This document shows positions 8,544 to 16,245 of a stretch of DNA of 64,000 nt, in pieces. Location of the stretch: contig NZ_DASZBY010000120.1 of the NCBI RefSeq assembly GCF_035943795.1, positions 1-64,000 on the forward strand, written 5' to 3'. The notes below the pieces were generated by a model, which was not told the origin of the DNA, searched no databases, and saw nothing but the letters and a program-made list of their open reading frames with translations. This stretch comes from Aliidongia sp035943795. GTDB taxonomy: Bacteria; Pseudomonadota; Alphaproteobacteria; ATCC43930; CGMCC-115725. Position 1 is the first letter of the stretch. The number at the start of each line of letters is the position of its first letter. The position numbers and the translations under genes were made by a program.

Positions 8544-10151
8544 ATGGCGGTCATTCGTTCGACGATCGATACCGGATCGGAGGAATTCCGCATCCGCTAT
8601 GCCCATAACAAGGCGCTGGTCGAGGATTTCCGCCGACGCCAGGGTGCGGCCCGCGCCGACCGGCCGGCGCGCGACGTCGATCGCGTACGCAAACAGGGCA
8701 AGATGCTGCCGCGCGAGCGGATCGAAAAGCTGCTGGATCCGGGCACGCCGTTCCTGGAATTCTCCAGCCTCGCGGCGAACGTGGCCTACGATGGCGAGGC
8801 ACCGGGCGCCAGCTGCATCACCGGCATCGGCGTGATCGCCGGTCGCGAGGTCGTGATCCATGCGGACGATTCCACGATCAAGGGCGGCGCCTGGTACCCG
8901 CTGACCGTCAAGAAGATCGTGCGTTGCCTGGAAGTGGCCATCGAGAACCGGCTGCCGGTCGTGCATCTGTGCGATTCCGCCGGCGGGTTTTTGCAGCTGC
9001 AGTCCGAGGTGTTCCCGGACAAGTACATGGCCGGGCGGATCTTCCGGAACCAGGCGATCCTCAGCAAGATGGGCGTGAAGCAGCTGGCCCTGGTGTTCGG
9101 CCATTGCACGGCGGGCGGCGCCTATATCCCGGCCCTGAGCGACTACAACGTCATCGTGCGCGGCACCGGCGCCGTGTTCCTGGCCGGCCCACCGCTGGTC
9201 AAGGCCGCGACCGGCGAGATCGTCACGGCCGACGACTTGGGGGGCGCCGATCTGCATACGCGCACCAGCGGCACCTGCGACTATCCCGCGGCGACCGAGG
9301 ACGAAGCCATCACCATCGGCCGGGAAATCATCGCGCAATGGGAGCATCCGCGGAAGACAGCGGTCGATCGCGAACCGCCGGAGCCGCCGCTCTACGATCC
9401 GGACGAGCTCTATGGCATCCTGCCCGACACGATCAAGAAGAGCTTCGACAGCCGCGAGGTGATCGCCCGGCTGGTCGACGGCAGCCGCTTCCACGAATAC
9501 CAGCCGGCCTACGGCACGACGCTGATCTGCGGCTTCGCCCATATCTGGGGTTTCCGGGTCGGAATCCTGGCCAACAACGGCGTGCTGTTCAACGACAGCG
9601 CACTCAAGGGCGGCCATTTCATCGAGCTGTGCAACCAGAACAACACGCCGATCGTGTTCCTGCAGAACATCACCGGCTACATGGTCGGCCAGGAGTATGA
9701 GGCCGCCGGCATCACCAAAGACGGCGCCAAGATGATCATGGCCCAGGCCTGCAGCCACGTGCCGAAATTCACCATCATGTGCCATGCCTCGTTCGGCGCC
9801 GGCAATTACGGCATGTGCGGCCGGGCCTATGACGGCCGGCTGTTGTTCACCTGGCCCAACCACCAGATCGGCGTGATGGGCGGCGAGCAGGCCGCCAATA
9901 CCCTGGTCGAGGTCAAGGTCCGCCAGCTCCAGCGCAAGGGCGAGGTCGCGGGCGACGGCGTGCTGCAGGAGATCCACCGCACGACGCTCGAGGCCTACGA
10001 AGACCAGATCTCGGCCTATCATTCGACCTCGGAGCTATGGGACGACGGCATCCTCGACCCCGTCGATACGCGCAACGCACTGGGCATCGCCATCTCGGCC
10101 TCGCTCAACGCACCATTCGGTGAGCCGGGTTATGGCGTCTTCCGTTTCTGA
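8544..10151 (+). CDS. Acyl-CoA carboxylase beta subunit (carboxyltransferase, MCC/GCC-like)
   Basis: A 535-residue carboxyltransferase with the N and C crotonase-like halves. It transfers CO2 from biotin to an acyl-CoA. The stretch LCDSAGGFLQLQSEVFPDK, then HCTAGGAYIPALSD, AGPPLVKAATGE and DLGGADLHTR, follow the methylcrotonyl-CoA and geranyl-CoA carboxylase beta pattern more closely than the propionyl-CoA (PccB) pattern. In the C half, FLQNITGYMVGQEYE and MCGRAYDGRLLFTWPN are also MCC-like. No isovaleryl-CoA dehydrogenase or HMG-CoA lyase gene is next to it, so leucine catabolism is not supported by context. The substrate may instead be the product of the neighbouring ligase. Confidence 0.9.
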   Translation: MAVIRSTIDTGSEEFRIRYAHNKALVEDFRRRQGAARADRPARDVDRVRKQGKMLPRERIEKLLDPGTPFLEFSSLAANVAYDGEAPGASCITGIGVIAGREVVIHADDSTIKGGAWYPLTVKKIVRCLEVAIENRLPVVHLCDSAGGFLQLQSEVFPDKYMAGRIFRNQAILSKMGVKQLALVFGHCTAGGAYIPALSDYNVIVRGTGAVFLAGPPLVKAATGEIVTADDLGGADLHTRTSGTCDYPAATEDEAITIGREIIAQWEHPRKTAVDREPPEPPLYDPDELYGILPDTIKKSFDSREVIARLVDGSRFHEYQPAYGTTLICGFAHIWGFRVGILANNGVLFNDSALKGGHFIELCNQNNTPIVFLQNITGYMVGQEYEAAGITKDGAKMIMAQACSHVPKFTIMCHASFGAGNYGMCGRAYDGRLLFTWPNHQIGVMGGEQAANTLVEVKVRQLQRKGEVAGDGVLQEIHRTTLEAYEDQISAYHSTSELWDDGILDPVDTRNALGIAISASLNAPFGEPGYGVFRF

Positions 10152-10232
10152 CGCCTCGTTGCTATTTGGCGGAGCCGGTATAAACAGGGCGGGTCGGCGC
10201 CCCGGCGCGCCCGCCCAGGCCGGAGTCTATGG

Positions 10233-10985
10233 ATGAAGAAGTTGGCCGTTCGCCGTCAGGTGTCCCGGTTGCCACGGGAGTTGCGCATCGCGGAGCTGAT
10301 GACCGCCGCGCGCGCCGTATTCAAGGAGAAGGGTTATGCCGACGCGCTGACCTCGGAGATCGCCGAACGGGCCGGGGTGGTGGAAGGCACGATCTACCGC
10401 TATTTCGACAATAAGCGCGACCTGCTGATCAAAGTGCTCGAGCAATGGTACGTCGAGATCATCTCGGACTATGAGAAGCAGTTGAAGCATGTTTCCGGCA
10501 CCTGGAACCGCCTGCGCTTCATGGTTTGGCACCATCTGTCGGTGCTGCATCTGGAGCCCGTGCTGTGCCGGCTGGTGCTGTTGGAGATGCGACCGGCGCC
10601 CGACTATCGCCAGACCATCGTGTTCGACATGAACCGCGAATACACGCTGCGCACGATCGAGATCATCGAGGCGGCGGTCGCGAGCGGCGAGTTCCGGAGC
10701 GGCCTGTCGCTCGCCCTGGTGCGCGACATGATCTATGGCGCGATCGAGCATCACACCTGGGCCTATCTGCGCGGCGAAGGCGATTTCTCGGCCGACCAGG
10801 TCGCCGACAGCCTGGCCGATATGGTCTATCGCGCGCTCGCGACCCATCCCAGGGTCGAAGCGCCCGTCCCTGACGCCCATCAACTGACCCAGGCGATCGA
10901 GCGGCTGGAGAAGATCGCGGACCGCCTAGAGGTCCCTGCCGCTCTGGCAACGAAGCGCAGCGGATTGGCGAAAGCGCGTTCCTAG
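10233..10985 (+). CDS. TetR/AcrR family transcriptional regulator
   Basis: A 250-residue protein. An N-terminal TetR DNA-binding domain (LRIAELMTAARAVFKEKGY, then the helix-turn-helix at residues 43-65, IAERAGVVEGTIYRYFDNK) is followed by an all-helical ligand domain. The C-terminal tail, beyond about residue 205, is longer than usual. It lies 81 bases after the carboxylase gene and next to genes for CoA-ester metabolism, so it probably senses an acyl-CoA and represses one or both of these clusters; this is inference. Its last 4 bases overlap the convergent flavoprotein gene. An ATG at 10229 is in another frame. Confidence 0.9.
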   Translation: MKKLAVRRQVSRLPRELRIAELMTAARAVFKEKGYADALTSEIAERAGVVEGTIYRYFDNKRDLLIKVLEQWYVEIISDYEKQLKHVSGTWNRLRFMVWHHLSVLHLEPVLCRLVLLEMRPAPDYRQTIVFDMNREYTLRTIEIIEAAVASGEFRSGLSLALVRDMIYGAIEHHTWAYLRGEGDFSADQVADSLADMVYRALATHPRVEAPVPDAHQLTQAIERLEKIADRLEVPAALATKRSGLAKARS

Positions 10986-11905
10986 GATCGGGCCGCCTGG
11001 TAGTCGTCCGCCAGTGCGGCGACGAGGGCGGCGGTTGTCGGGATGTCTCGGATCTGGCCGACGCCCTGCCCCGCCGACCAGACGTCGCGCCAAGCCTTGA
11101 TCTCGCCCGTACCGAAATCAAACGCTTCCGCCCGTTCGGTCCGGTCCGGGTCGACGCCGGCCGCGAGCAGGCTCGGGCGCAGGAAATTGCCCGGCACGCC
11201 GCTGACCGCGGGCGTATAGACGATGGCCGCGGCCGTCGAGGCGACGAGCATTGCCTTGTAGCCATCGGGCGCCATGCTTTCGCGCGTCGCGATGAAGCGG
11301 GTGCCCATATAGGCGAAGTCGGCGCCCAGCATCCGCGCGGCGGCGACCTGGCGACCGGTCGAGATCGCCCCACCCAGCACGATCGTGCCGTCGAAGAAGC
11401 TGCGGATTTCGGAAACGAAGGCGAACGGGTTGAGCAGGCCGCCATGGCCGCCGGCGCCGGCACAGACCGCAATCAGCCCGTCGACCCCGGCGGCGGCCGC
11501 CTTTTCCGCGTGGCGCAGGGTGACGACGTCATGGAACACGCGGCCGCCATAGGCCTGGATCGCCTCGATCACGCCGGCGTCGATGCCCAGCGAGGTGATG
11601 ACCAGGGGCACGCGATGCTCGACGGTGATGCGCAGGTCGGCCGCCAGCCGCTCGTTGTTGCGATGGACCACGAGATTGACGCCGAACGGCGCGATTGCCT
11701 CCGACGATGGCACGGCAAGCCGCCCTTCGATCTCGTCGAGCCATGCGGCGTAGCCGTCGCTCGTCCGCTGGTTCAGCGCCGGAAACGTGCCCACGATCCC
11801 GGCGCGGCAGGCCTCGACCACCAGATCCGGCCCCGAGACGAGGAACATCGGCGCCGCGATCACGGGCACGCGCAAATCCCATGCGAACGAGCCATTCTTC
11901 AACAT
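10982..11905 (-). CDS. Nitronate monooxygenase / NPD-like FMN enzyme
   Basis: A 307-residue TIM-barrel flavoprotein of the 2-nitropropane dioxygenase family. VPVIAAPMFLVSGPDLV marks the N terminus. The FMN phosphate-binding region CAGAGGHGGLLNP and GGAISTGRQVAAARMLGADFAYMGTRFIATRES are intact. The start at 11905 is chosen over an ATG 33 bases upstream because GAGGAGG (11911-11917) sits 5 bases before it. Such proteins oxidise nitronates, but many relatives act as enoyl reductases or have no known substrate. The location in a CoA-ester gene set favours a role in that pathway. It is divergent from the enoyl-CoA hydratase gene across a short AT-rich interval. Confidence 0.88.
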   Translation of the reverse strand: MLKNGSFAWDLRVPVIAAPMFLVSGPDLVVEACRAGIVGTFPALNQRTSDGYAAWLDEIEGRLAVPSSEAIAPFGVNLVVHRNNERLAADLRITVEHRVPLVITSLGIDAGVIEAIQAYGGRVFHDVVTLRHAEKAAAAGVDGLIAVCAGAGGHGGLLNPFAFVSEIRSFFDGTIVLGGAISTGRQVAAARMLGADFAYMGTRFIATRESMAPDGYKAMLVASTAAAIVYTPAVSGVPGNFLRPSLLAAGVDPDRTERAEAFDFGTGEIKAWRDVWSAGQGVGQIRDIPTTAALVAALADDYQAARS

Positions 11906-11938
11906 GCTGTCCTCCTCGTCGACGAGAGTCGATACCAA

Positions 11939-12036
11939 CTAATAAATGCTGCTCAATACCGTATTTCAGCGCTAATCATCGTATTTCTATCGCAAAACCA
12001 TCCCGCCTCCATGATAGGATAAACAGAATTTATTAG
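11939..12036. promoter_or_regulatory. Divergent AT-rich control region with repeated CGTATTTC and an 8-bp inverted repeat
   Basis: This interval lies between two divergent starts (11905 and 12057) and is strikingly AT-rich against its surroundings. The octamer CGTATTTC occurs at 11960-11967 and again at 11980-11987, exactly 20 bp apart. CTAATAAA at 11939-11946 is the reverse complement of TTTATTAG at 12029-12036. These could be operator half-sites for the TetR protein encoded nearby. The assignment to TetR is inference. Confidence 0.4.
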
Positions 12037-12056
12037 AAAATCCGGAGGAACGTCGC

Positions 12057-12887
12057 TTGCAGCCCCTACGCGAGGATTCGGCGGGATCGGGACCCTTCGA
12101 CGGCGCAGCCATGTCGCTGGATTGGCCGCACCCCGGCGTCGCCCGGGCGCGCTTCATCCGGCCCGCCGAGATGAACACGCTCAGCTTCGAATTCCTCGCC
12201 GAACTTGGCCGGGTGATCGACACGGCCGAGACCGGGCGGGCCCGGGTGCTGATCTTCACCGGCGAGGGCAGCGCGTTCTGTGCCGGTGCGCATCTGAAAT
12301 ACTTCACCGATCCCGAATCGCCGCTGAACACCCCGATCGGCATCCGCGACCGCTACCTGGTGCCGATCACCCGCCTGTTCGACCGGCTGGAGGCGGCGTC
12401 GTTCGTGACCATTGCCGCGATCAACGGCCACGCGCTGGGCGGCGGATTCGAACTCGCGCTCTCGTGCGACCTGCGCGTGATCGCCACCTCGGCCCGCGTC
12501 GGGTTGACGGAGGTCCGCGTCGGCGCCTTTCCCGCCGCGGGCGGGGTGCAGAAGCTGCATCGCCTGATCGGGCGCGGCAAGGCGCTGGAACTGATCCTGC
12601 TGGGTCGCCAGATCGCAGCCGCGGAGGCCGATCGGCTGGGCCTGGCCTATGCCGTGGTCGAACCGGACGACCTGCCGGCCGCGACCCTGGCCCTGGCACA
12701 GGAGGTCCTGCGCGGCGGCCGGTTTGCGGTCGCCCAGGCGAAGGCGAACATCTACCTGTCGGAGAATGTCGATCTGAAGAGCGCACGCGATTTCGGCCTG
12801 GAGTCGCTCACGGTGTTGGCCGGCTCGACCGATTGGGCCGAGGGCATGGCCGCCTTCGTCGAAAAGCGCAAGCCCCGGTTCGAGTAG
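12057..12887 (+). CDS. Enoyl-CoA hydratase/isomerase (crotonase) family protein, TTG start
   Basis: A 276-residue crotonase-fold protein. The oxyanion-hole segments are GEGSAFCAGAHLKYF and AINGHALGGGFELALSCDLRV, followed by TEVRVGAFPAAGGVQKLHRLIG. The start is TTG at 12057: GGAGG at 12044-12048 is 8 bases upstream, the best spacing available, and the next ATG (12111) has no comparable site. It would hydrate or isomerise an unsaturated acyl-CoA. Its end is one base from the end of the convergent isomerase gene. The substrate is unknown. Confidence 0.88.
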   Translation: MQPLREDSAGSGPFDGAAMSLDWPHPGVARARFIRPAEMNTLSFEFLAELGRVIDTAETGRARVLIFTGEGSAFCAGAHLKYFTDPESPLNTPIGIRDRYLVPITRLFDRLEAASFVTIAAINGHALGGGFELALSCDLRVIATSARVGLTEVRVGAFPAAGGVQKLHRLIGRGKALELILLGRQIAAAEADRLGLAYAVVEPDDLPAATLALAQEVLRGGRFAVAQAKANIYLSENVDLKSARDFGLESLTVLAGSTDWAEGMAAFVEKRKPRFE

Positions 12888-12888
12888 G

Positions 12889-13512
12889 TCACCAGCCGCC
12901 GACTTCGAGCCACTCGTCGAGCAGTTCCAGCTTCTCGACCCCGAAGAACAATTCGCCATCGACCAGGAACGACGGTGACCCGAAGATGCCCCGCGCGATC
13001 GAGGCATCGACTTCCTGGCGCAGGAGCAGCGCTGCCTCGCCGCTCGCGAGCCCATCGAGGATCCCGCGCCGATCGGCCGCGTTGCCCAATCCGGCGATCT
13101 CGGCCACACGCTCCGCATCGTCGAGCGCGATGTCTTCCATCCAGTAGGCCGCATAGAGTGCCGCCGCGGCGGCGCGCGCGCGATCCGGCGCATGGGTCCG
13201 CAGCCAGTGGAACGCCCGGCCCGCCAGCAGCGGGCTCGTCGGCGGCCGGTCGATCGGCCGCGTCAGTACGATCCCGTGGCGCCGCATGTAGCGGGCGGCA
13301 TCGTGTTTCAGGTAGGCGCCGCGCAAGGGAATATCGAGCATCGGCTTCAGGCCCATGACCTTGAGCACGGTCACGCCGACCAGCATCGAGCGCCAGTCGA
13401 CCGGCCGCCCGTGGGCCGCCGCCAGCGCGTTGATCCGCAGGCTGGCGAAATAGCCGAACGGTGAGATGAAATCGAAGTAGAAATCGATCGGCGCTGCCGA
13501 AGTTTCGCTCAT
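12889..13512 (-). CDS. 2-hydroxychromene-2-carboxylate isomerase family protein (DsbA-like, kappa-GST type)
   Basis: A 207-residue thioredoxin-fold protein. The start at 13512 gives the family N terminus (IDFYFDFISPFGYFAS), where the serine of SPFG matches the catalytic serine position that binds glutathione. GIFGSPSFLVDGELFFG near the C terminus is the conserved cis-proline segment of the family. Characterised members isomerise 2-hydroxychromene-2-carboxylate in naphthalene catabolism. Many homologues occur outside aromatic pathways, so the specific reaction is uncertain. An in-frame extension to 13569 is not favoured. Confidence 0.87.
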   Translation of the reverse strand: MSETSAAPIDFYFDFISPFGYFASLRINALAAAHGRPVDWRSMLVGVTVLKVMGLKPMLDIPLRGAYLKHDAARYMRRHGIVLTRPIDRPPTSPLLAGRAFHWLRTHAPDRARAAAAALYAAYWMEDIALDDAERVAEIAGLGNAADRRGILDGLASGEAALLLRQEVDASIARGIFGSPSFLVDGELFFGVEKLELLDEWLEVGGW

Positions 13513-13782
13513 CACCCCGAATGCTCCGATCGATCGTGCCCGGGCATGTTTCCGAGGCGGCGCATCCAATCTTATTGAGTAAGCCTCATCATGTCGATCC
13601 CGTCCTCAGATTCGGCGGGATATCGTTATGAAATGCCGCACCGCGACATGGATTTATCCGGGGGAGCGCTCATCCAGGGGCGTGACATTCCGCCGGAAGT
13701 GAGCATAGCTTATCAGCAAGCGGCGCGGCCGAAGCCGACGCTGGGTGCCGGCATCATCGGCACGACCAGGGAGGACGAGGAG

Positions 13783-15345
13783 ATGCCCCGTACGGGTTCA
13801 TCCAGCGGGCAGGTCAACGAGACGACAACCGGCATTCCCGGTATCCGCCAGGCCGGGCGCCTGACCGTCTATGATCTGTTTCGTGCGTCCGTTCGCGCTC
13901 ATCCGGACAATCTCGCCATCGAAGCCGGCGACAGAAGGATATCGCTGGGAGCGCTCGATCGCCGGGTTCGGCGCCTGGCCAACCGGCTGCATCACAAGGG
14001 CATCGGCCGCGGCGACCGGATCGCCCTGTTGTCGGAAAATCGGCCCGAGTTCATCGAATGCATGCTGGCCGCCGCTGTCCTGGGCGCGATCGTGGCATGC
14101 CAGAACTGGCGCCTGTCGACCACGGAGCTCGAGCATTGCGTGACCCTCGTTACGCCGAAGCTGGCCATCGTGTCCCCGCGTTTCGCCCCTGCCCTCGCGG
14201 CGATCCAGGCCGATGTCACCGAGGTGCTGGAATTCGGTGACGCCTACGAGGCCCTGATCGCCACGGGCGACGAGATGCTGCCCGATGCCGTCGTCGATCC
14301 CGAGGATGGCCTGCTGATCATCTATACCAGCGGCACGACCGGCATGCCCAAGGGCGCGCTGATCAGCCATCGCGCCGAGATCGCGCGGATGACCGTGCTG
14401 CGCATGGACATGCGGGTGACCGAGGAGGACGCCTTCGTCGCCTGGGCACCGATGTTCCACATGGGCTCGGCCGATCAGGTGCTGGGCGCGCTGATGGGCG
14501 GCGCACCGGTCATCGTCGTCGACGGCTTCGATTGCCGAATCATCGTCGACGCGATCCGCGACCACAAGCTCGGCTGGCTGCTGCTGATGCCGGGCACCAT
14601 CGAGCCGGTGCTCGACATGGTCCGGGCCGAAGGCGTGGTGCCGCGCGGCATCAAGGCGGCGGGCGCCATGCCCGACCTGGTGCCGAAAGCCCTGATCGCC
14701 GAGTTCAGCCGCGCGCTGCGCGCGCCCTATCTGAACAGTTTTGGCTCGACCGAGACCGGCCTGCCGCCGGCTTCGCGCCGCCTGTTTCCGCCCGGTGAAT
14801 TACCCGAAAGCCTGTCCAAACAGCAGAGCTCGCTCTGCGAGGTCCGCCTGCTCGATCTCGATGGCAACGAAGTGCCGGACGGCGAGACGGGCGAGATCGC
14901 CATTCGCGGACCGACGGTGTTCAGCGGCTATTGGAACGCGGCGGCCACCAACGCCCGCGACTTCGGCGACGGCGGCTTCCGCATGGGCGACTTGTTCCGC
15001 CGGAATTCCGATGGCACCTATGACTTCGTCGACCGGGCGAAATACATGATCAAGTCCGGCGGCGAGAACATCTATCCCGCCGAGATCGAGCGTGTGCTGC
15101 TGGCCGACACCCGCATCACCGACGCGGTCATCGTCCGCCGGAAGGACGAGAAATGGGGCGAGGTGCCGGTCGCCTTCGTCTCGACGAGCGATGGCACGCT
15201 GACCGCCCACGATGTCGACCAGATCTGCCGCCGCTCGCTAGCCGGCTACAAGCGGCCGAAGGAAGTCCATTTCATCAGTTTCGACACCTTCCCTCGCAGC
15301 ACGACCGGCAAGATCCAGCGCCACGAGGTCGAGAAATGGCTCTAG
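13783..15345 (+). CDS. AMP-dependent acyl-CoA ligase (FadD3/medium-chain type)
   Basis: A 520-residue ANL-family ligase. The start at 13783 follows AGGGAGGACGAGG (13768-13780). The frame is open back to 13591, but that adds an implausible 64-residue N terminus. Motifs are YTSGTTGMPKGAL from residue 181, FGSTETG, GDLFRRNSDGTYDFVDRAKYMIKSGGENIYP (hinge and A8 region) and the C-terminal catalytic lysine in RSTTGKIQRHEV. It forms an acyl-CoA from a medium or aromatic acid. Its stop overlaps the ATG of the MaoC-type gene by 10 bases in another frame, so the two are co-expressed. The 270 bases upstream hold its promoter and that of the divergent isomerase gene. Confidence 0.9.
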   Translation: MPRTGSSSGQVNETTTGIPGIRQAGRLTVYDLFRASVRAHPDNLAIEAGDRRISLGALDRRVRRLANRLHHKGIGRGDRIALLSENRPEFIECMLAAAVLGAIVACQNWRLSTTELEHCVTLVTPKLAIVSPRFAPALAAIQADVTEVLEFGDAYEALIATGDEMLPDAVVDPEDGLLIIYTSGTTGMPKGALISHRAEIARMTVLRMDMRVTEEDAFVAWAPMFHMGSADQVLGALMGGAPVIVVDGFDCRIIVDAIRDHKLGWLLLMPGTIEPVLDMVRAEGVVPRGIKAAGAMPDLVPKALIAEFSRALRAPYLNSFGSTETGLPPASRRLFPPGELPESLSKQQSSLCEVRLLDLDGNEVPDGETGEIAIRGPTVFSGYWNAAATNARDFGDGGFRMGDLFRRNSDGTYDFVDRAKYMIKSGGENIYPAEIERVLLADTRITDAVIVRRKDEKWGEVPVAFVSTSDGTLTAHDVDQICRRSLAGYKRPKEVHFISFDTFPRSTTGKIQRHEVEKWL

Positions 15346-16217
15346 GCGAAGGCCTGTCGCCGGATCTCGCCTCGGCCGGCGAGGTTGCCGCCTGGCAAGC
15401 TGCCCGTCGCGGCGGCAACGATGTCGTCACCGCCGGCCTGGTCGAGCGCTTCCACGCGACCCTGGGCCGGCCGATCCTGCCGGGCGAGTCCGGCGACCCG
15501 GCGCCGCTGGGCCTGCATTGGTGCCTGGCGCCCGAGGCGGTCGAGGCCGACAGCCTGGGTCCGGACGGCTTGCCCGCCGACGGCGGCATCATTCCGCCGA
15601 TCCGCATCCTGACCGGCATCATGTGGGGCGGTGGCGAGATCGCGTTCCAGCAGCCGTTGCGTGTCGGCGATCCGGTCGAGCGCGTCTCGCGGCTGGTCGG
15701 GTTGACCGAAAAGAACGGCCGGTCGGGACGCCTGGTGTTTGCGCGGCTGCAGCACGAGTATGTCGTGCGCGGCCAGGCCTGCGTCAGCGAGGTCCAGACC
15801 ATCGCCTTCCGCAACCCCGTGGCCGCCCCGCCGCCGCCGGGTCCGGACGAACAGGCCGGCGAGACCTGGGATTTCAGCCGCACCGTCACCCCGACGGAGA
15901 CGATGCTGTTCCGGTTTTCCGCCCTGACTTTCAACCCGCACCGGATCCATTACGACCAGCCTTACGCGACCGCGGTCGAGCATTTCCCCGGCCTGGTCGT
16001 GCATGGGCCGTTGACCGCGGCACTGCTGCTCGACGCCTGTGCCGGGCATGTCGGCGGCGAGGCCGTCGCCCGCTTCCGCGTCAAGGCCGAACGACCCGCC
16101 TATGGCGGCAACCGCCTGACCCTGGCCGGCCGCGTCGCCGGCGAGGAGGTCGCGATGGCGGCGCTCGACGAGGCCGGGCGCGTGGTGATGCGCGGTACGG
16201 CAACGCTGCGCCGATGA
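15336..16217 (+). CDS. MaoC-like hydratase with N-terminal FAS1-type dehydratase domain (mesaconyl-C4-CoA hydratase-like)
   Basis: A 293-residue double hot-dog protein. The N half (residues 20-165) is the FAS1-like dehydratase/MaoC N-terminal domain, with WGGGEIAFQQPLRVGD. The C half carries FSALTFNPHRIHYDQPYA, the hydratase motif with the aspartate or asparagine-His pair, and FPGLVVHGPLTAALL. The start at 15336 lies inside the end of the ligase gene; the frame is open further upstream but only over the ligase coding region. The family includes mesaconyl-C4-CoA and itaconyl-CoA hydratases and HTD2-like proteins. It would hydrate an enoyl-CoA made by a neighbouring enzyme. Confidence 0.85.
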   Translation: MALGEGLSPDLASAGEVAAWQAARRGGNDVVTAGLVERFHATLGRPILPGESGDPAPLGLHWCLAPEAVEADSLGPDGLPADGGIIPPIRILTGIMWGGGEIAFQQPLRVGDPVERVSRLVGLTEKNGRSGRLVFARLQHEYVVRGQACVSEVQTIAFRNPVAAPPPPGPDEQAGETWDFSRTVTPTETMLFRFSALTFNPHRIHYDQPYATAVEHFPGLVVHGPLTAALLLDACAGHVGGEAVARFRVKAERPAYGGNRLTLAGRVAGEEVAMAALDEAGRVVMRGTATLRR

Positions 16218-16245
16218 CGATGTCGAATTCCTGGCGGAGGCGGAA

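Noticed and set aside
13591..13782. 64-codon N-terminal extension of the acyl-CoA ligase at 13783
   Set aside because: No ribosome binding site lies at 13591, whereas AGGGAGGACGAGG precedes 13783, and the ligase fold begins after it.
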